64,000 nucleotides of DNA from positions 62,001 through 126,000 of the forward strand of contig CAYMPV010000004.1 in assembly GCA_964392305.1 (NCBI GenBank), written 5' to 3'. Below are positions 35,866 through 44,728 of the stretch, piece by piece. The translations under genes and the position numbers were made by a program. The notes under the pieces are model-generated. The model saw only the letters and a program-made list of their open reading frames with translations. It was not told the DNA's origin and made no database searches. This DNA is from JACKIC01 sp964392305 (GTDB lineage Bacteria; Planctomycetota; UBA1135; UBA2386). The number at the start of each line of letters is the position of its first letter. Positions within the stretch are counted from its first letter, which is position 1.

Positions 35866-36968
35866 AGCACGCTGTCGGGCCGGCGGTATTCGATGCCGAA
35901 CGCCTCGGCGACGCCCGAGTGCGTGCAGACGCCACCGAGCACGTTGGCGGCGGTGCCGAGCACCGGGTCCTTGGCCGCGGCCGCGGCGCCGAGGTTGGCG
36001 ATCTTCTTGGCCCACGGGCCGGTGGCGTTGGTCAGGCCGAACGTCGAGGTGCGCGGCACGGCTCCGGGCATGTTGGCGACGCAATAGTGCAGCACGCCGT
36101 CGATCACGTACGTCGGATCGGCGTGCGTGGTCGGCCGGCAGGTCTCGATGCAACCGCCCTGGTCGACGGCGACGTCGACGATCACCGCGCCGTCCTTCAT
36201 CGTCTTGAGGTCTTCGCGGCGGATCAGCCGCGGCGCGCGCGCGCCCTGCACCAGCACCGCACCGATCACCAGGTCCGCGTGCACGATCTGCTCGCGGATC
36301 GCGATCGGCGAACTGTGCAGCAGCTGCACGTTGGCCGGCATCACGTCGCTGAGGTAACGCAGCCGGTCGAGGTCCAGGTCCATGATGCGCACGTCGGCGC
36401 CCAACCCCGCGGCCATCTTCGCCGCGTTGGTACCGACCACGCCACCGCCGAGGATCACCACCGTGGCGTTCTCGACGCCGGGGATGCCGCCGAGCAGCAT
36501 GCCGCGGCCGCCGTAGTGCTTCTCGAGGCAGACCGCACCGACCTGCACCGACATACGGCCGGCGACCTCGCTCATCGGCGTCAGCAGCGGCAGCGAGTTG
36601 CGGAACTGCAGGGTCTCGTAGGCGAAGCAGTGCGCGCCGGACTTCAACATCGCGTCGGTCAGTTCGCGGCTGGCAGCGAAGTGGAAGTAGGTGAACAACA
36701 GCTGGCCCTTCTTGATCAGCGGGTACTCGGCCGCGAGGGGCTCCTTGACCTTGACGATCATGTCCGCGCCGCCGTAGACCTCGTCGGCGCTGCCGACCAT
36801 GGTCGCGCCGACCTGCGCAAACGCCTCGTCGGTGATGCCCGCGCCCAGGCCCGCGGTCTTCTCGACCAGGACCTGGTGGCCGGCCGACGTGAGGTCGAGG
36901 ACCATCGCCGGCACGGCGCCGACGCGATTCTCTTGGGCTTTGATCTCCTTGGGGACACCGATGATCAT
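35862..36968 (-). CDS. ald: Alanine dehydrogenase
   Basis: NAD-dependent interconversion of L-alanine and pyruvate. 368 residues. It starts MIIGVPKEIKAQENRVG; the substrate Lys75 lies in VKVKEP and the catalytic His96 in TYFHFAAS. The NAD-binding loop is VILGGGVVGTNAAKMAAGLG, and VDVAVDQGGCIETC follows. Coupled to uppP by a 4-base stop/start overlap, though the two have no known shared pathway. Confidence 0.95.
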   Translation of the reverse strand: MIIGVPKEIKAQENRVGAVPAMVLDLTSAGHQVLVEKTAGLGAGITDEAFAQVGATMVGSADEVYGGADMIVKVKEPLAAEYPLIKKGQLLFTYFHFAASRELTDAMLKSGAHCFAYETLQFRNSLPLLTPMSEVAGRMSVQVGAVCLEKHYGGRGMLLGGIPGVENATVVILGGGVVGTNAAKMAAGLGADVRIMDLDLDRLRYLSDVMPANVQLLHSSPIAIREQIVHADLVIGAVLVQGARAPRLIRREDLKTMKDGAVIVDVAVDQGGCIETCRPTTHADPTYVIDGVLHYCVANMPGAVPRTSTFGLTNATGPWAKKIANLGAAAAAKDPVLGTAANVLGGVCTHSGVAEAFGIEYRRPDSVL

Positions 36969-37049
36969 GCGATGGGTTCCTGTGCTGCGCGGATTGAGGG
37001 CGAGGAAGATAGCGAGAGGCGGCTGCGCATTCGAGCGTCGCTCGCGGGA

Positions 37050-38354
37050 CTAGGCCACGGCGTCCCGCAACCGCTGCTCGAGATGGCTGCGTTCACCCGG
37101 TGGCAGGGCCGGCAACAGACAGCAGCGCACCGCGGCGCGGCCGGCGGAGATCACCACTTCGGGTGCCGGTCGCCGCAGGACCCGGGGGTCACCGCCGATC
37201 ACCTGCTGCAGCGCGCGCAAGGCCCGGCCCTGGTCACCACCGGGCAGCGGCACCACGAACAACACCGTCTGTGGTGCGCCTGTCGATGGAGTGGCCGTCG
37301 GTGGAGTGGCCGGCAGCAGGTGGCCGAACCCCGAGGGCCTGGTGTCGGTCGGCGGCGCACTGGATCGAGACGCCGGCGCCGCCGGCTGCCGCACTTCCGA
37401 CCGCGGGGCAACAGCGTTCGGCGGCAGGTCGTCATCGAGTCCGAGGGCCCCGGCAACCGCGATCGACTCATCGGCGTCGGCTGCTGGCGACAGTCCGGTG
37501 GGAACATCACCGGGCCCTCGCAACCTCCCCACCGCCTCGCCGAGCAGCTCGGCCGCAGCCCAGATCTGTTGCACACCCTCGTCCATGCCCACGTTCTCGT
37601 CGGCGAGCAGGCGCCGGCGCAACGTGCGCGAGGGGCGCCGCCACCACAGCCAGCCGGCGGTCACCGAAGCGGCGAGCAGCAACGCCAACCAGGCCGTCGT
37701 GGCGCCGCGCGCAGGCGCACCTGCGCCGCGATCCGGCGCAGCGTTGCCCGGTTGCGATCCGCTCGCCGGAGCGCCACCTGCGTCGTCGGCGCCGCCCTTC
37801 CTGGGGGCGACCGGGTTCGCGGCGCCAGGTGTCGAAGGTTCCGTTGCCGGCACCGTGCCTTCGATCCGCTGCAGGAAGACCTCGAGTTGATCCGCGGTGT
37901 GATCGAGTGCCTTGCGCAACATCAACTCGACCTCGGCGTGTCGCGTCTCCTGCGCTGCCATGGCCTGTTCGAGGCCCTGCAGTCGCTGCGTCAAGGCCTG
38001 CAGGTCTGCTTGCGTACCGCCCGTCGCCTGGCTGGCGACCAGCTGCGTCCAACGTTGCAGTTCCTGCGTCAACCCGATCTGGCGGGTCGCCAGCTGCCGT
38101 TGATCACTCGCCAACGCCAACATCGCCTCTTGCAGTGGCGCCAGCACCTGCACCAGCGCGGCCCGATCCGGGGCCGCCGGGCGCTCGGCTCGTTGCGTCA
38201 TCTGCGCCGCGCTTTGCAGCGTCGCGCGCAGCGCGCGCAACTCGGCGGCGATCTCGACCTGCTCCGTGCCGGTGTCGTTGCCACAGGCGGCCATCGACAC
38301 CATCAGTGCCGCTGCTGCCACGCGCGGCCAACGTCGCCTGCGCAAACCGTTCAT
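37050..38354 (-). CDS. Lipoprotein with coiled coil and internal membrane segment
   Basis: 434 residues. The signal ends in the lipobox SMAAC (MNGLRRRRWPRVAAAALMVSMAAC). Residues of about 30-165 form a long helical, coiled-coil-like region, followed by a Gly/Ala/Pro linker, a hydrophobic segment (TTAWLALLLAASVTAGWLWW) and a Pro/Ala-rich region with a small folded C-terminus. No family is recognised. The ATG at 38354 overlaps the stop of the upstream gene as ATGA, so the two are coupled. Confidence 0.7.
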   Translation of the reverse strand: MNGLRRRRWPRVAAAALMVSMAACGNDTGTEQVEIAAELRALRATLQSAAQMTQRAERPAAPDRAALVQVLAPLQEAMLALASDQRQLATRQIGLTQELQRWTQLVASQATGGTQADLQALTQRLQGLEQAMAAQETRHAEVELMLRKALDHTADQLEVFLQRIEGTVPATEPSTPGAANPVAPRKGGADDAGGAPASGSQPGNAAPDRGAGAPARGATTAWLALLLAASVTAGWLWWRRPSRTLRRRLLADENVGMDEGVQQIWAAAELLGEAVGRLRGPGDVPTGLSPAADADESIAVAGALGLDDDLPPNAVAPRSEVRQPAAPASRSSAPPTDTRPSGFGHLLPATPPTATPSTGAPQTVLFVVPLPGGDQGRALRALQQVIGGDPRVLRRPAPEVVISAGRAAVRCCLLPALPPGERSHLEQRLRDAVA

Positions 38355-38995
38355 CCGTTCACCTCGGCGCGTTGGCGCGGCGCGCCATTCCACGACTGAC
38401 CGTTCCACCGCAGCCGCCGCGGCGTCGCGATGATGCTGCTGCGGCGCACGAACAGCTCGTCGCGCAGCAGATGCACCGGCAGGTCGGCGGGCGCGAACAT
38501 CTCACCGCTGTCGTTGAGCAACGACAGCGGCACCGTGGCCCGCGCTTCGCCGGCCGGCATCGGGAAGCGCACGTGCCATGAACTCGCCACCCGGAACGTC
38601 GTGCCGAAGCGTTCGTCCCATTCGCCGCCGAGGTCGCCGTTGGCGAGTTCGAGCAGGCGCAGGTCCTGCCCGTCGGCGCGGTGGCCGATCACTACTGGCA
38701 CCAGCGGCAACTGCACATAGCCGCGGACCCGTCCCCCCGGCGCGAGCACCAGCGTCTCCCGTACGACCACGCGGCATGGCCATGCCGGCGGTTCGAGCTG
38801 CAGCGACAATCGGCCGATGTCGCCCAAACCGAGCGCGAACCGCCGCGCTTCCCGACCATCGACCCACAGCAGCGAGTGTCCGCCGCGCACCGACTCGAGC
38901 ACCAGTTCGAATCGCCCGACCCGAACCCTCGTGCTGCCGCCGCGTTCGGGCAGAAGTAGCGGCGAAGACAGGGATAGGGAGTCGGGCGAGGACAT
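38351..38995 (-). CDS. Conserved-looking beta-rich protein, possibly DUF432-like
   Basis: 214 residues starting MSSPDSLSLSSPLLLPERGG. The middle is beta-rich, with RVGRFELVLESVRGGHSLLW, a proline/valine segment GYVQLPLVPVVIGHRADGQ and LGGEWDERFGT. The pattern of a regulatory-looking beta sandwich recalls DUF432, but this is a weak match from memory. No signal peptide is evident. It is coupled (ATGA) to the lipoprotein gene downstream. Confidence 0.55.
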   Translation of the reverse strand: MSSPDSLSLSSPLLLPERGGSTRVRVGRFELVLESVRGGHSLLWVDGREARRFALGLGDIGRLSLQLEPPAWPCRVVVRETLVLAPGGRVRGYVQLPLVPVVIGHRADGQDLRLLELANGDLGGEWDERFGTTFRVASSWHVRFPMPAGEARATVPLSLLNDSGEMFAPADLPVHLLRDELFVRRSSIIATPRRLRWNGQSWNGAPRQRAEVNG

Positions 38996-39152
38996 CGGCG
39001 AAGGCACACGCAACGGCCGCGAGAGGCGAACTCGCAAGCGACGCGAACGGAGCACTCTAGCGAGTCGTCGGGCGCGTGGCATTCCCATCATCCGACGTGT
39101 TTTTTGGTTGCATCACCGCGACAGGTGGGCATCATCCCTGCCTCGCAACGGC

Positions 39153-39229
39153 GGGCGTTTAGCTCAGTTGGCTAGAGCATCAGCTCGACAAGCTGAGGGT
39201 CACAGGTTCGAATCCTGTAACGCCCACCA
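39153..39229 (+). tRNA. tRNA-Val (anticodon GAC)
   Basis: Acceptor stem GGGCGTT/AACGCCC, D arm GCTC-AGTTGGCTA-GAGC, anticodon arm TCAGC-TCGACAA-GCTGA, T arm ACAGG-TTCGAAT-CCTGT, discriminator A and encoded CCA. The anticodon GAC reads GUC and GUU. Position 33, directly before the anticodon, is C where U is nearly universal. All stems pair, so the gene looks functional. Confidence 0.93.
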
Positions 39230-39232
39230 CTG

Positions 39233-39264
39233 TTCTCCCGATACCGCGTTCTCCCGATGCCGCA
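39233..39264. repeat. 16-bp tandem duplication after tRNA-Val
   Basis: TTCTCCCGATACCGCG is followed by TTCTCCCGATGCCGCA, three bases after the tRNA CCA end. It is the same type of short duplication as those in the fatty-acid cluster. Confidence 0.8.
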
Positions 39265-39414
39265 AGGACTTGGGTAGTTCGCTCCCGAGGGAGACGCAGG
39301 AATGACCCTCTCTCGCGGTGACTGCTACTGCAAGAACCTGCGTGATTCGCGGACATGTGCGACTCCGTGTGTTGAACCGCCGCGCAGCACCAGCCGCGCC
39401 GGCTCATCCCTCGC

Positions 39415-39990
39415 TCAGTCGTCGAAGAGCCGCGCCGGCGGCCCCCAGAGGTTGCGTTCGACGCGCTGTTCGATGACGACGGTGGGTCGCAGTGCCAGTT
39501 GGAGCACCTGCAGCGGCTCCAGATCTCTCGGGAACATGCTGAGGAAATAGCTGCGGCCGAAGTGGCACGCGAACCACTCCATCTGATTGTTCGCGAAGCT
39601 GTCCCGACAAGCCGCCGACATGCTCGAATCCAGTCTCGCGCCGACGTCACCAAACACCATCGGAAGACGCGTTGCCCGGCGCGAAGTCCCCCACGGCCAA
39701 AGCCACTCTTTCGGCAGCTACCTTCCAGGCATCAGCACAGCTGACCGCCACTGCATCTGGGGACTGAGGATTGCGGGCAAGCCCGACGGAGTCACCGGCC
39801 TGACCGCCGGTCTGATCACCACGGGTCAAGCCGCATCGACCAACCGCACCGACGACAACGCAACTGACGTATGGGCCCTACGGGCTTGTCGCAGTGCCCG
39901 TCCCACCACCGGGGCAAGCAGGACGGCACAGACACACCACACAGTGAGGATCGTCAGCAACAGGGGCTCCTGGGTTGTCGTTCAAGGAGC
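39415..39990 (-). pseudogene. Decayed gene, possibly AlgX/AlgJ-type SGNH protein
   Basis: The 897 bases between tRNA-Val and the aldehyde dehydrogenase gene hold no intact gene, but three minus-strand frame segments follow one another. The first (about 39985-39826) codes a membrane-like helix, LTILTVWCVCAVLLAPVVGR. The second (39829-39647) contains PDAVAVSCADAWKVAAERVA. The third (39660-39415) contains CRDSFANNQ, then ACHFGRSYFLSMFPRD and LRPTVVIEQRVERNL, which resembles the C-terminal end of AlgX/AlgJ-like SGNH hydrolases used in polysaccharide acetylation. Consecutive frame changes suggest a gene broken by indels. The family call is tentative. I see nothing in the remaining parts of the gap (39265-39414 and 39991-40126). 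Confidence 0.45.
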
Positions 39991-40126
39991 CGCTACGCAG
40001 TTCGCGGACGAATGAGGCTCGCAATTTTGCGCTCCGAAATCCGGAGCCACGTCGCCACCGCGTCCGGCTGCACCGGACGCTCTTAGGAGCTTGGCCTAGA
40101 TAGGTTTAAGGCCGGGTCAAGACTCG

Positions 40127-41674
40127 TCACGCGGTCGTCTCGTCGCCAAACGCTCGACCGATGATCGCCCGATCCCCCTGAATCGCAGTCCGCTGCAGGT
40201 AAGGCATCAGGCCGCGCAGCCCGCCAAGCTCCTCGCCGCCACCGGCGCGGCCCGGGCCGCCGTGGATCGTCGCCGGCAGAACCGCCCCCGGGCCCAGAGC
40301 CTGGCCATGGGTCTTCTCGCTGCCCACCCAGACACGTCCGTGCCACGGTGCGATGCCATGCACCAAGGGCTCGAGGAACTTGCGGTCGTCGCTGTAGACA
40401 CTGACGACGAGGCCACCACCACCTCGATTGCACAGGTCCACCACCTCATCGACCTTGCCCGAGTAGGCGACGATCGTGGCGCAAGGCCCGAAGACCTCGA
40501 GTTCATGCAGGACCGGAGCTCCTGCGTCCCTGGCGCGAAGCAGGGTAGGCGCGACGAAGTAACCGGCTCCAGGCAGCGGCGCACTGCCACCCGTGAGTAC
40601 GTCGGCGACCTCGGCGAGCCGGTCGATGCCCGCGCGCACATCACGCAACTGGGCCGCGCTGGCCACCGGGCCCATGCGCGTATCCGATGCCAGGGGTTCG
40701 CCGATCTTGGTGCTGCGCAGTCGTTCGACCAGCGCTTCGGCCACCATGCCGACCATCGTTTCGGGAACGAAGATGCGCCGCACCGCCGTGCACTTCTGCC
40801 CGGCCTTCTGGGTCATGTCGACGGTCACGTTGGACAGGAACTGCTCCAGCGTGTCGCCGCCTTCCTCGGCATCGGGGCCCAGGATCGCCGAGTTGATCGA
40901 GTCGGCCTCGAGATTGACGCGCACGTTGCGCGCGACCAGGTTCTTGTTGCCGCGAATCAGCGCGGCGGTCACGGCGCTGCCCGTGAACGCGACGGTGTCC
41001 ATCGGGCCGAGCAGATCGAGCATGCCGGTGATCGAGCCGCCGACGAACTGGAAGGCCCCCTCGGGCACGATGCCGCTCTCGACCACGAGCTGCGCGATGC
41101 GGTAGGCCAGCAGGGCGCTCGGCGTGCCGGCTTTTTCGACCACGGGCACGCCGGCGAGGAGTGCACAGGCCATCTTCTCGCCCATTCCCCAGGCGGGGAA
41201 GTTGAACGCATTGATGTGCACGGCCACGCCGGGGCGCGCGGTCAGGATGTGTTGCCCCCAGAACCGCGCCGTGCGACCGAGTTGCACTCCCTCGCCGTCG
41301 ACGAGGTGGCGACGCTCGCCGATGGCGGCGCCGAGTTGCGCGTAGAAGGCCAGCGTACCGGTCGCGCCATCGAGGTCGAACTTGGCGTCGCCGCGCGTGT
41401 TGCCGCCGTTGCTGCCGCTGATCTCGATGAGCTCGTCGCGGTGTTCGTGCAGCTTCTTCGAAAGCGCCTTGAGCATCGCCGCGCGCTCGCCGAAGGTCAT
41501 CGCCCGCAGGGCCGGGCCGCCGCGTTCGCGCGCCTGCCGCAGCGCCGCAGCGAAGTCGACGCCACCGGGGCGCACCTCGCCGAGGATCTCTTCGGTTGCG
41601 GGGTTGTGCAGCGACTTGGCTTCGCCGCTGCCGGCGTTCCAGCTGCCGGCGACGTAGTTCGATAACACGATCAT
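40127..41674 (-). CDS. PaaZ/BoxD-type CoA-semialdehyde dehydrogenase
   Basis: 515 residues, aldehyde dehydrogenase superfamily. Catalytic Cys295 lies in AGQKCTAVRR and Glu256 in NLEADSINS. Segments GVAVHINAFNFPAWGMGEK and VHGGPGRAGGGEELGG, with the last in the form IHGGPGRAGGGEELGG here, are typical of the dehydrogenase half of PaaZ (phenylacetate pathway) and of BoxD (3,4-dehydroadipyl-CoA semialdehyde dehydrogenase of the box benzoate pathway). The MaoC-type hydratase half of PaaZ is absent, so the protein is stand-alone, as BoxD is. No other paa or box genes are in the window; substrate is therefore open. Confidence 0.85.
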   Translation of the reverse strand: MIVLSNYVAGSWNAGSGEAKSLHNPATEEILGEVRPGGVDFAAALRQARERGGPALRAMTFGERAAMLKALSKKLHEHRDELIEISGSNGGNTRGDAKFDLDGATGTLAFYAQLGAAIGERRHLVDGEGVQLGRTARFWGQHILTARPGVAVHINAFNFPAWGMGEKMACALLAGVPVVEKAGTPSALLAYRIAQLVVESGIVPEGAFQFVGGSITGMLDLLGPMDTVAFTGSAVTAALIRGNKNLVARNVRVNLEADSINSAILGPDAEEGGDTLEQFLSNVTVDMTQKAGQKCTAVRRIFVPETMVGMVAEALVERLRSTKIGEPLASDTRMGPVASAAQLRDVRAGIDRLAEVADVLTGGSAPLPGAGYFVAPTLLRARDAGAPVLHELEVFGPCATIVAYSGKVDEVVDLCNRGGGGLVVSVYSDDRKFLEPLVHGIAPWHGRVWVGSEKTHGQALGPGAVLPATIHGGPGRAGGGEELGGLRGLMPYLQRTAIQGDRAIIGRAFGDETTA

Positions 41675-41756
41675 GGGGCGAAGACGATAGCCCCCTGAGC
41701 CGCGCTTTTCACCCCGCCAGCGGCACGGTCAGCACTGTCCGCACTGGCGATCGCGC

Positions 41757-43436
41757 CTACGGCAGGATCACCAGCGGGCGCGTGTCGCCGACGCAGGCGG
41801 GTTGGCCCAGCAGATCGATGCTGAGGAAGTTCCACGACACCGTCTGCCAGATGAACGGCTGCAGCAGCAGCGGCGGCATCAGCAGCGTCGCGGCCGCGTG
41901 ACCGGAGCCATCGAACAACCCCATGCCGCCGTTCAGGAACGGCCCGTTCGGCGTCGACACGAAGGCGTTGGTGACGAAGTCGATGTTGAGCGGCACCGGG
42001 AAACCCGGCTGCCAGGTGAACCCTGGTGAGGTGCCCGAGATCGACGCGAGCAGCAGGTAGATGTTGCCCGCGCCGGCCGGCCCGACATCGAGCTGGATCT
42101 GCACGGCGCCGCCGTTGGTGGCGCCGACATGACCTGGCACCAAGGTCACCGCGGACCCTGCGTTGACCCGCCGTCGCGCAGCCGAGACGTGGCCATCGTT
42201 GTCGCGCACGAGGATGGTCGTGACCCACTGGCCCGGATGGCGCACCAGGCCCGCGCCGATGCCGGGCGCCTGCCAGCCAGAGTCGAACACGCCGTCGTTG
42301 TCGTGGTCGTATCGCACCTGCAACGTCGCGCCTGCCTGGTCGGCATCGCGGCTGGCCGTGGCGTCGAGCGAGCGCGTCAGACGCGTCGCGTTCGCGGCCA
42401 GCTGCGGCGTCGGCCAGTTGCAGCCGGGCACCGCGAACTGCTGCATCTTGGTCCACCACGACGGCGTGTTGACCAGGAACTGGTAACGGAACGACTGGTA
42501 GCCGTTGCCGCCGCCGAGCAGCGCGCCGGTGATCGCCGCCTCGATCGTCTGGGTCGTGGTCGTCTCACCGTCGCCGGTGTAGGTCTTGATCGTCGGCACC
42601 ACGCGGCGGTTGGGGTACCCGGCAAAGGCGCACGCGGTGCGCGCGTAACTCGCGGTCTGCCGGACGTAGGCCTGATGTCCGGCGTAGGTGTTGTAGATCG
42701 AGCCGTCAGCGCTGTAGGCCATCGGCATCAGCACGTCCAGATACGGCGCCAGTTGCTCCCAGTGCTGACCGAACTGCGAGGCCAGGGAACTGATCACTGT
42801 CGCGTAACTCGCGAACTGGCTGTTGTAGACCGGCCCGTCGAAAGTGTAGCGGTTGGCGAGCAGGTAGGCGTGCAGGGACAAGCTGCCGACGCGCTGCCGC
42901 ACGTCGCGCACGAAGTTGGTGACGTTGGCGGCTTGCACGTTGGTGCCGCCGACGTAACGCACGTAATCGAGGGCGATGCCGTCGAGGTCGTAGACCGGCT
43001 GACCGTTGGGCATCCAGGCGTCGACGAAGTAGTCGATCACGTCGAGCAGATACTGCCGGTGCGCGGCGTTGTCGGGCTGCACGGTGTCCGCGAAGCACTT
43101 CAACACGGCGACGACACGAATGTCGGCGCTGTGGCAAGCAGTGATCAGGTTCTGCAGATGGATGCCGGCGCCGGTCGAGCGCACCGCGCCCCAGGCAGGG
43201 TTCCAGTCACCGGCGCTGTCGGTGACCCACAGGTCGCCGGTGAGCGGCCCGGTGGTGCGGAACGCGCTCACGTAGACCGTGTCGATGCCGTGGGTCTGGC
43301 AGTTGGTCACGATCTCGTTGATCCGCCCGTCCATGTTGCCGACCAGGAACGGGAACACGCCGACTGAGACGTCGCTGGACAGCGACTGACCGGACAGGGA
43401 TGCGGCGAGGAGCAGCGAGGCGAGGATGCGGTGCAT
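41757..43436 (-). CDS. Secreted glycosidase-like protein with C-terminal beta domain
   Basis: 559 residues with a signal peptide (MHRILASLLLAASLSG). The first 330 residues or so form a barrel like the family-10-type glycosylhydrolases (GHL10): HGIDTVYVSAF, DIRVVAVLKCFAD, DLDGIALDYVRYVGG and LDVLMPMAYSADG are typical. Asp and Glu/Tyr at the strand ends would form the active site. Next comes a beta domain with an Asp-rich DHDNDGVFDSGW motif that could bind calcium. The last 110 residues (including PGFPVPLNIDFVTNAF) resemble a C-terminal domain I associate with many secreted planctomycete proteins. Substrate is unknown. Confidence 0.75.
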   Translation of the reverse strand: MHRILASLLLAASLSGQSLSSDVSVGVFPFLVGNMDGRINEIVTNCQTHGIDTVYVSAFRTTGPLTGDLWVTDSAGDWNPAWGAVRSTGAGIHLQNLITACHSADIRVVAVLKCFADTVQPDNAAHRQYLLDVIDYFVDAWMPNGQPVYDLDGIALDYVRYVGGTNVQAANVTNFVRDVRQRVGSLSLHAYLLANRYTFDGPVYNSQFASYATVISSLASQFGQHWEQLAPYLDVLMPMAYSADGSIYNTYAGHQAYVRQTASYARTACAFAGYPNRRVVPTIKTYTGDGETTTTQTIEAAITGALLGGGNGYQSFRYQFLVNTPSWWTKMQQFAVPGCNWPTPQLAANATRLTRSLDATASRDADQAGATLQVRYDHDNDGVFDSGWQAPGIGAGLVRHPGQWVTTILVRDNDGHVSAARRRVNAGSAVTLVPGHVGATNGGAVQIQLDVGPAGAGNIYLLLASISGTSPGFTWQPGFPVPLNIDFVTNAFVSTPNGPFLNGGMGLFDGSGHAAATLLMPPLLLQPFIWQTVSWNFLSIDLLGQPACVGDTRPLVILP

Positions 43437-43582
43437 GAAATCGTGTTGCGAGGCTGGCAGGCATGATGGCGCTGCGCCGCGTGCCTGTCACCCACCCTGG
43501 TCAGGGCACGACGCCACGCAGTCGTGCTCCGCCCACCTACTTCCCTGAGCCAAACACCCACGAATCTCGCCGCGCGCACGAC

Positions 43583-43739
43583 TGCGCCTTCGCCACCCTT
43601 TCGTCCCTTGCCACGGCCCAGAACCAGACCCTGCTGTTCACCGGGCGCTTCCCGTTCGTCGGCCTCGACTCGGTCAACGAGCGTGTCGGCGGCAGCATCA
43701 CGCAGCTGTCCGAGTTCGACTTCCAGCCGTCGCTGATCA
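43583..43739 (+). pseudogene. Fragment of a secreted-protein gene
   Basis: A plus-strand stretch of about 50 codons reads ATAQNQTLLFTGRFPFVGLD, followed by SVNERVGGSITQLSEFDFQ, and looks like the N-terminal part of an exported protein family. It has no usable start or signal peptide before it and stops abruptly at 43739, where it runs into the 3' end of the convergent kinase gene. It is most likely a remnant left by a deletion. The rest of the gap (43437-43582) shows nothing. Confidence 0.35.
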
Positions 43740-44639
43740 GGCGCCGGCGACGAACTGCTGCAGTTCGTGGAAGCGGCGCTCGACGCGCTCGCGGTCGGCG
43801 CTGGCGATGGCCTGCACGCCGAATCCTTCGACCGTCAAGCTCGCGGTGACGGTGCCATAAGCGACCGCGCGCTTGAGGTTCCAGACGCTGACCGAATCGC
43901 AAGTCGCCAGGTAGCCCATGAAGCCGCCGGCGAAACTGTCGCCGGCGCCCGTCGGGTCGACCACGGCCTCGGTCGGGTACGCCGGCAAGGCATAGTGGAA
44001 GAAGTTGGAGAACACGAAACAGCCGTGCTCCCCCTTCTTGACGATCACCAGCTTGGGACCCAGTTCGAGCACCGCGCGACCCGCTTGGATCAGGTTGCTC
44101 TTGCCGGTCAGCTGCTTGACCTCGCTGTCGTTGACGATCAGGCCATCGATGCGCCGCATCAGCGCGGCCAGACCCTCACGCTCGTGCTCGATCCACAGGT
44201 CCATGGTGTCGGCGACGCAGAACTTCGGACGCTCACACTGATCGAGCACCGAGGCCTGCGTGCTCGGCGAGCCGTTGGCCAGGAAGACGAACGGGGTCGT
44301 CCGGAACGCGGTGGGCACCTTGGGCCGGAAGTCGCCGAAGGTGTTCAACTGCACGTCGATGGTGTCGCGCGAATTCATGTCGCTCGAGTACCGCCCGTGC
44401 CAGCGGAACGTCTTGCCGGGCTTGGTCTCAAGGCCGCCCAGGTCGATGCCGCGGTCGGCGAGCATGCTGCGATGCTGCGCCGGGAAATCCTCACCCACGA
44501 CACTCACCAGCCGCGTCGGCGTGAACAGTTGCGCCGCGAGGCAGAAGTATGTGGACGACCCGCCCAGACAATCCTCGGCCTTGCCGTGTGGAGTCTCGAC
44601 GGTGTCGAACGCGGTGGAACCGACGACGAGTAGCGACAT
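43737..44639 (-). CDS. PfkB-family carbohydrate or nucleoside kinase
   Basis: 300 residues. PfkB signature 2, VVDPTGAGDSFAGGFMG, contains the catalytic Asp234 and the anion hole. The N-terminus has VGSTAFDTVETPHGKAEDCLGGSSTYF, in place of the usual GG motif of signature 1. Adenosine, ribose or another sugar could be the substrate; sequence alone does not decide. It runs with the two genes upstream on minus, 89 bases after the flippase-like gene. Confidence 0.88.
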   Translation of the reverse strand: MSLLVVGSTAFDTVETPHGKAEDCLGGSSTYFCLAAQLFTPTRLVSVVGEDFPAQHRSMLADRGIDLGGLETKPGKTFRWHGRYSSDMNSRDTIDVQLNTFGDFRPKVPTAFRTTPFVFLANGSPSTQASVLDQCERPKFCVADTMDLWIEHEREGLAALMRRIDGLIVNDSEVKQLTGKSNLIQAGRAVLELGPKLVIVKKGEHGCFVFSNFFHYALPAYPTEAVVDPTGAGDSFAGGFMGYLATCDSVSVWNLKRAVAYGTVTASLTVEGFGVQAIASADRERVERRFHELQQFVAGA

Positions 44640-44728
44640 GCGCGCAGGCTAGAAGAGCCCGCCGGCAAATCCAAGCCATTGCCGAGCGTCGCCACACGCC
44701 GTGCGGCCCCCTGGTCGATCCTGCCCGT

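Noticed and set aside
35919..38399. 826-codon plus-strand frame opposite ald and the lipoprotein gene
   Set aside because: Covers two good minus-strand genes and has a typical antisense composition.
39180..39653. 157-codon minus-strand frame overlapping tRNA-Val
   Set aside because: It runs through the tRNA gene and gives a random-looking protein; the other frames of this region look more like broken protein.
41675..41694. GGGGC/GCCCC hairpin upstream of the aldehyde dehydrogenase gene
   Set aside because: Only 5 bp with a long loop; easily found by chance in GC-rich DNA.
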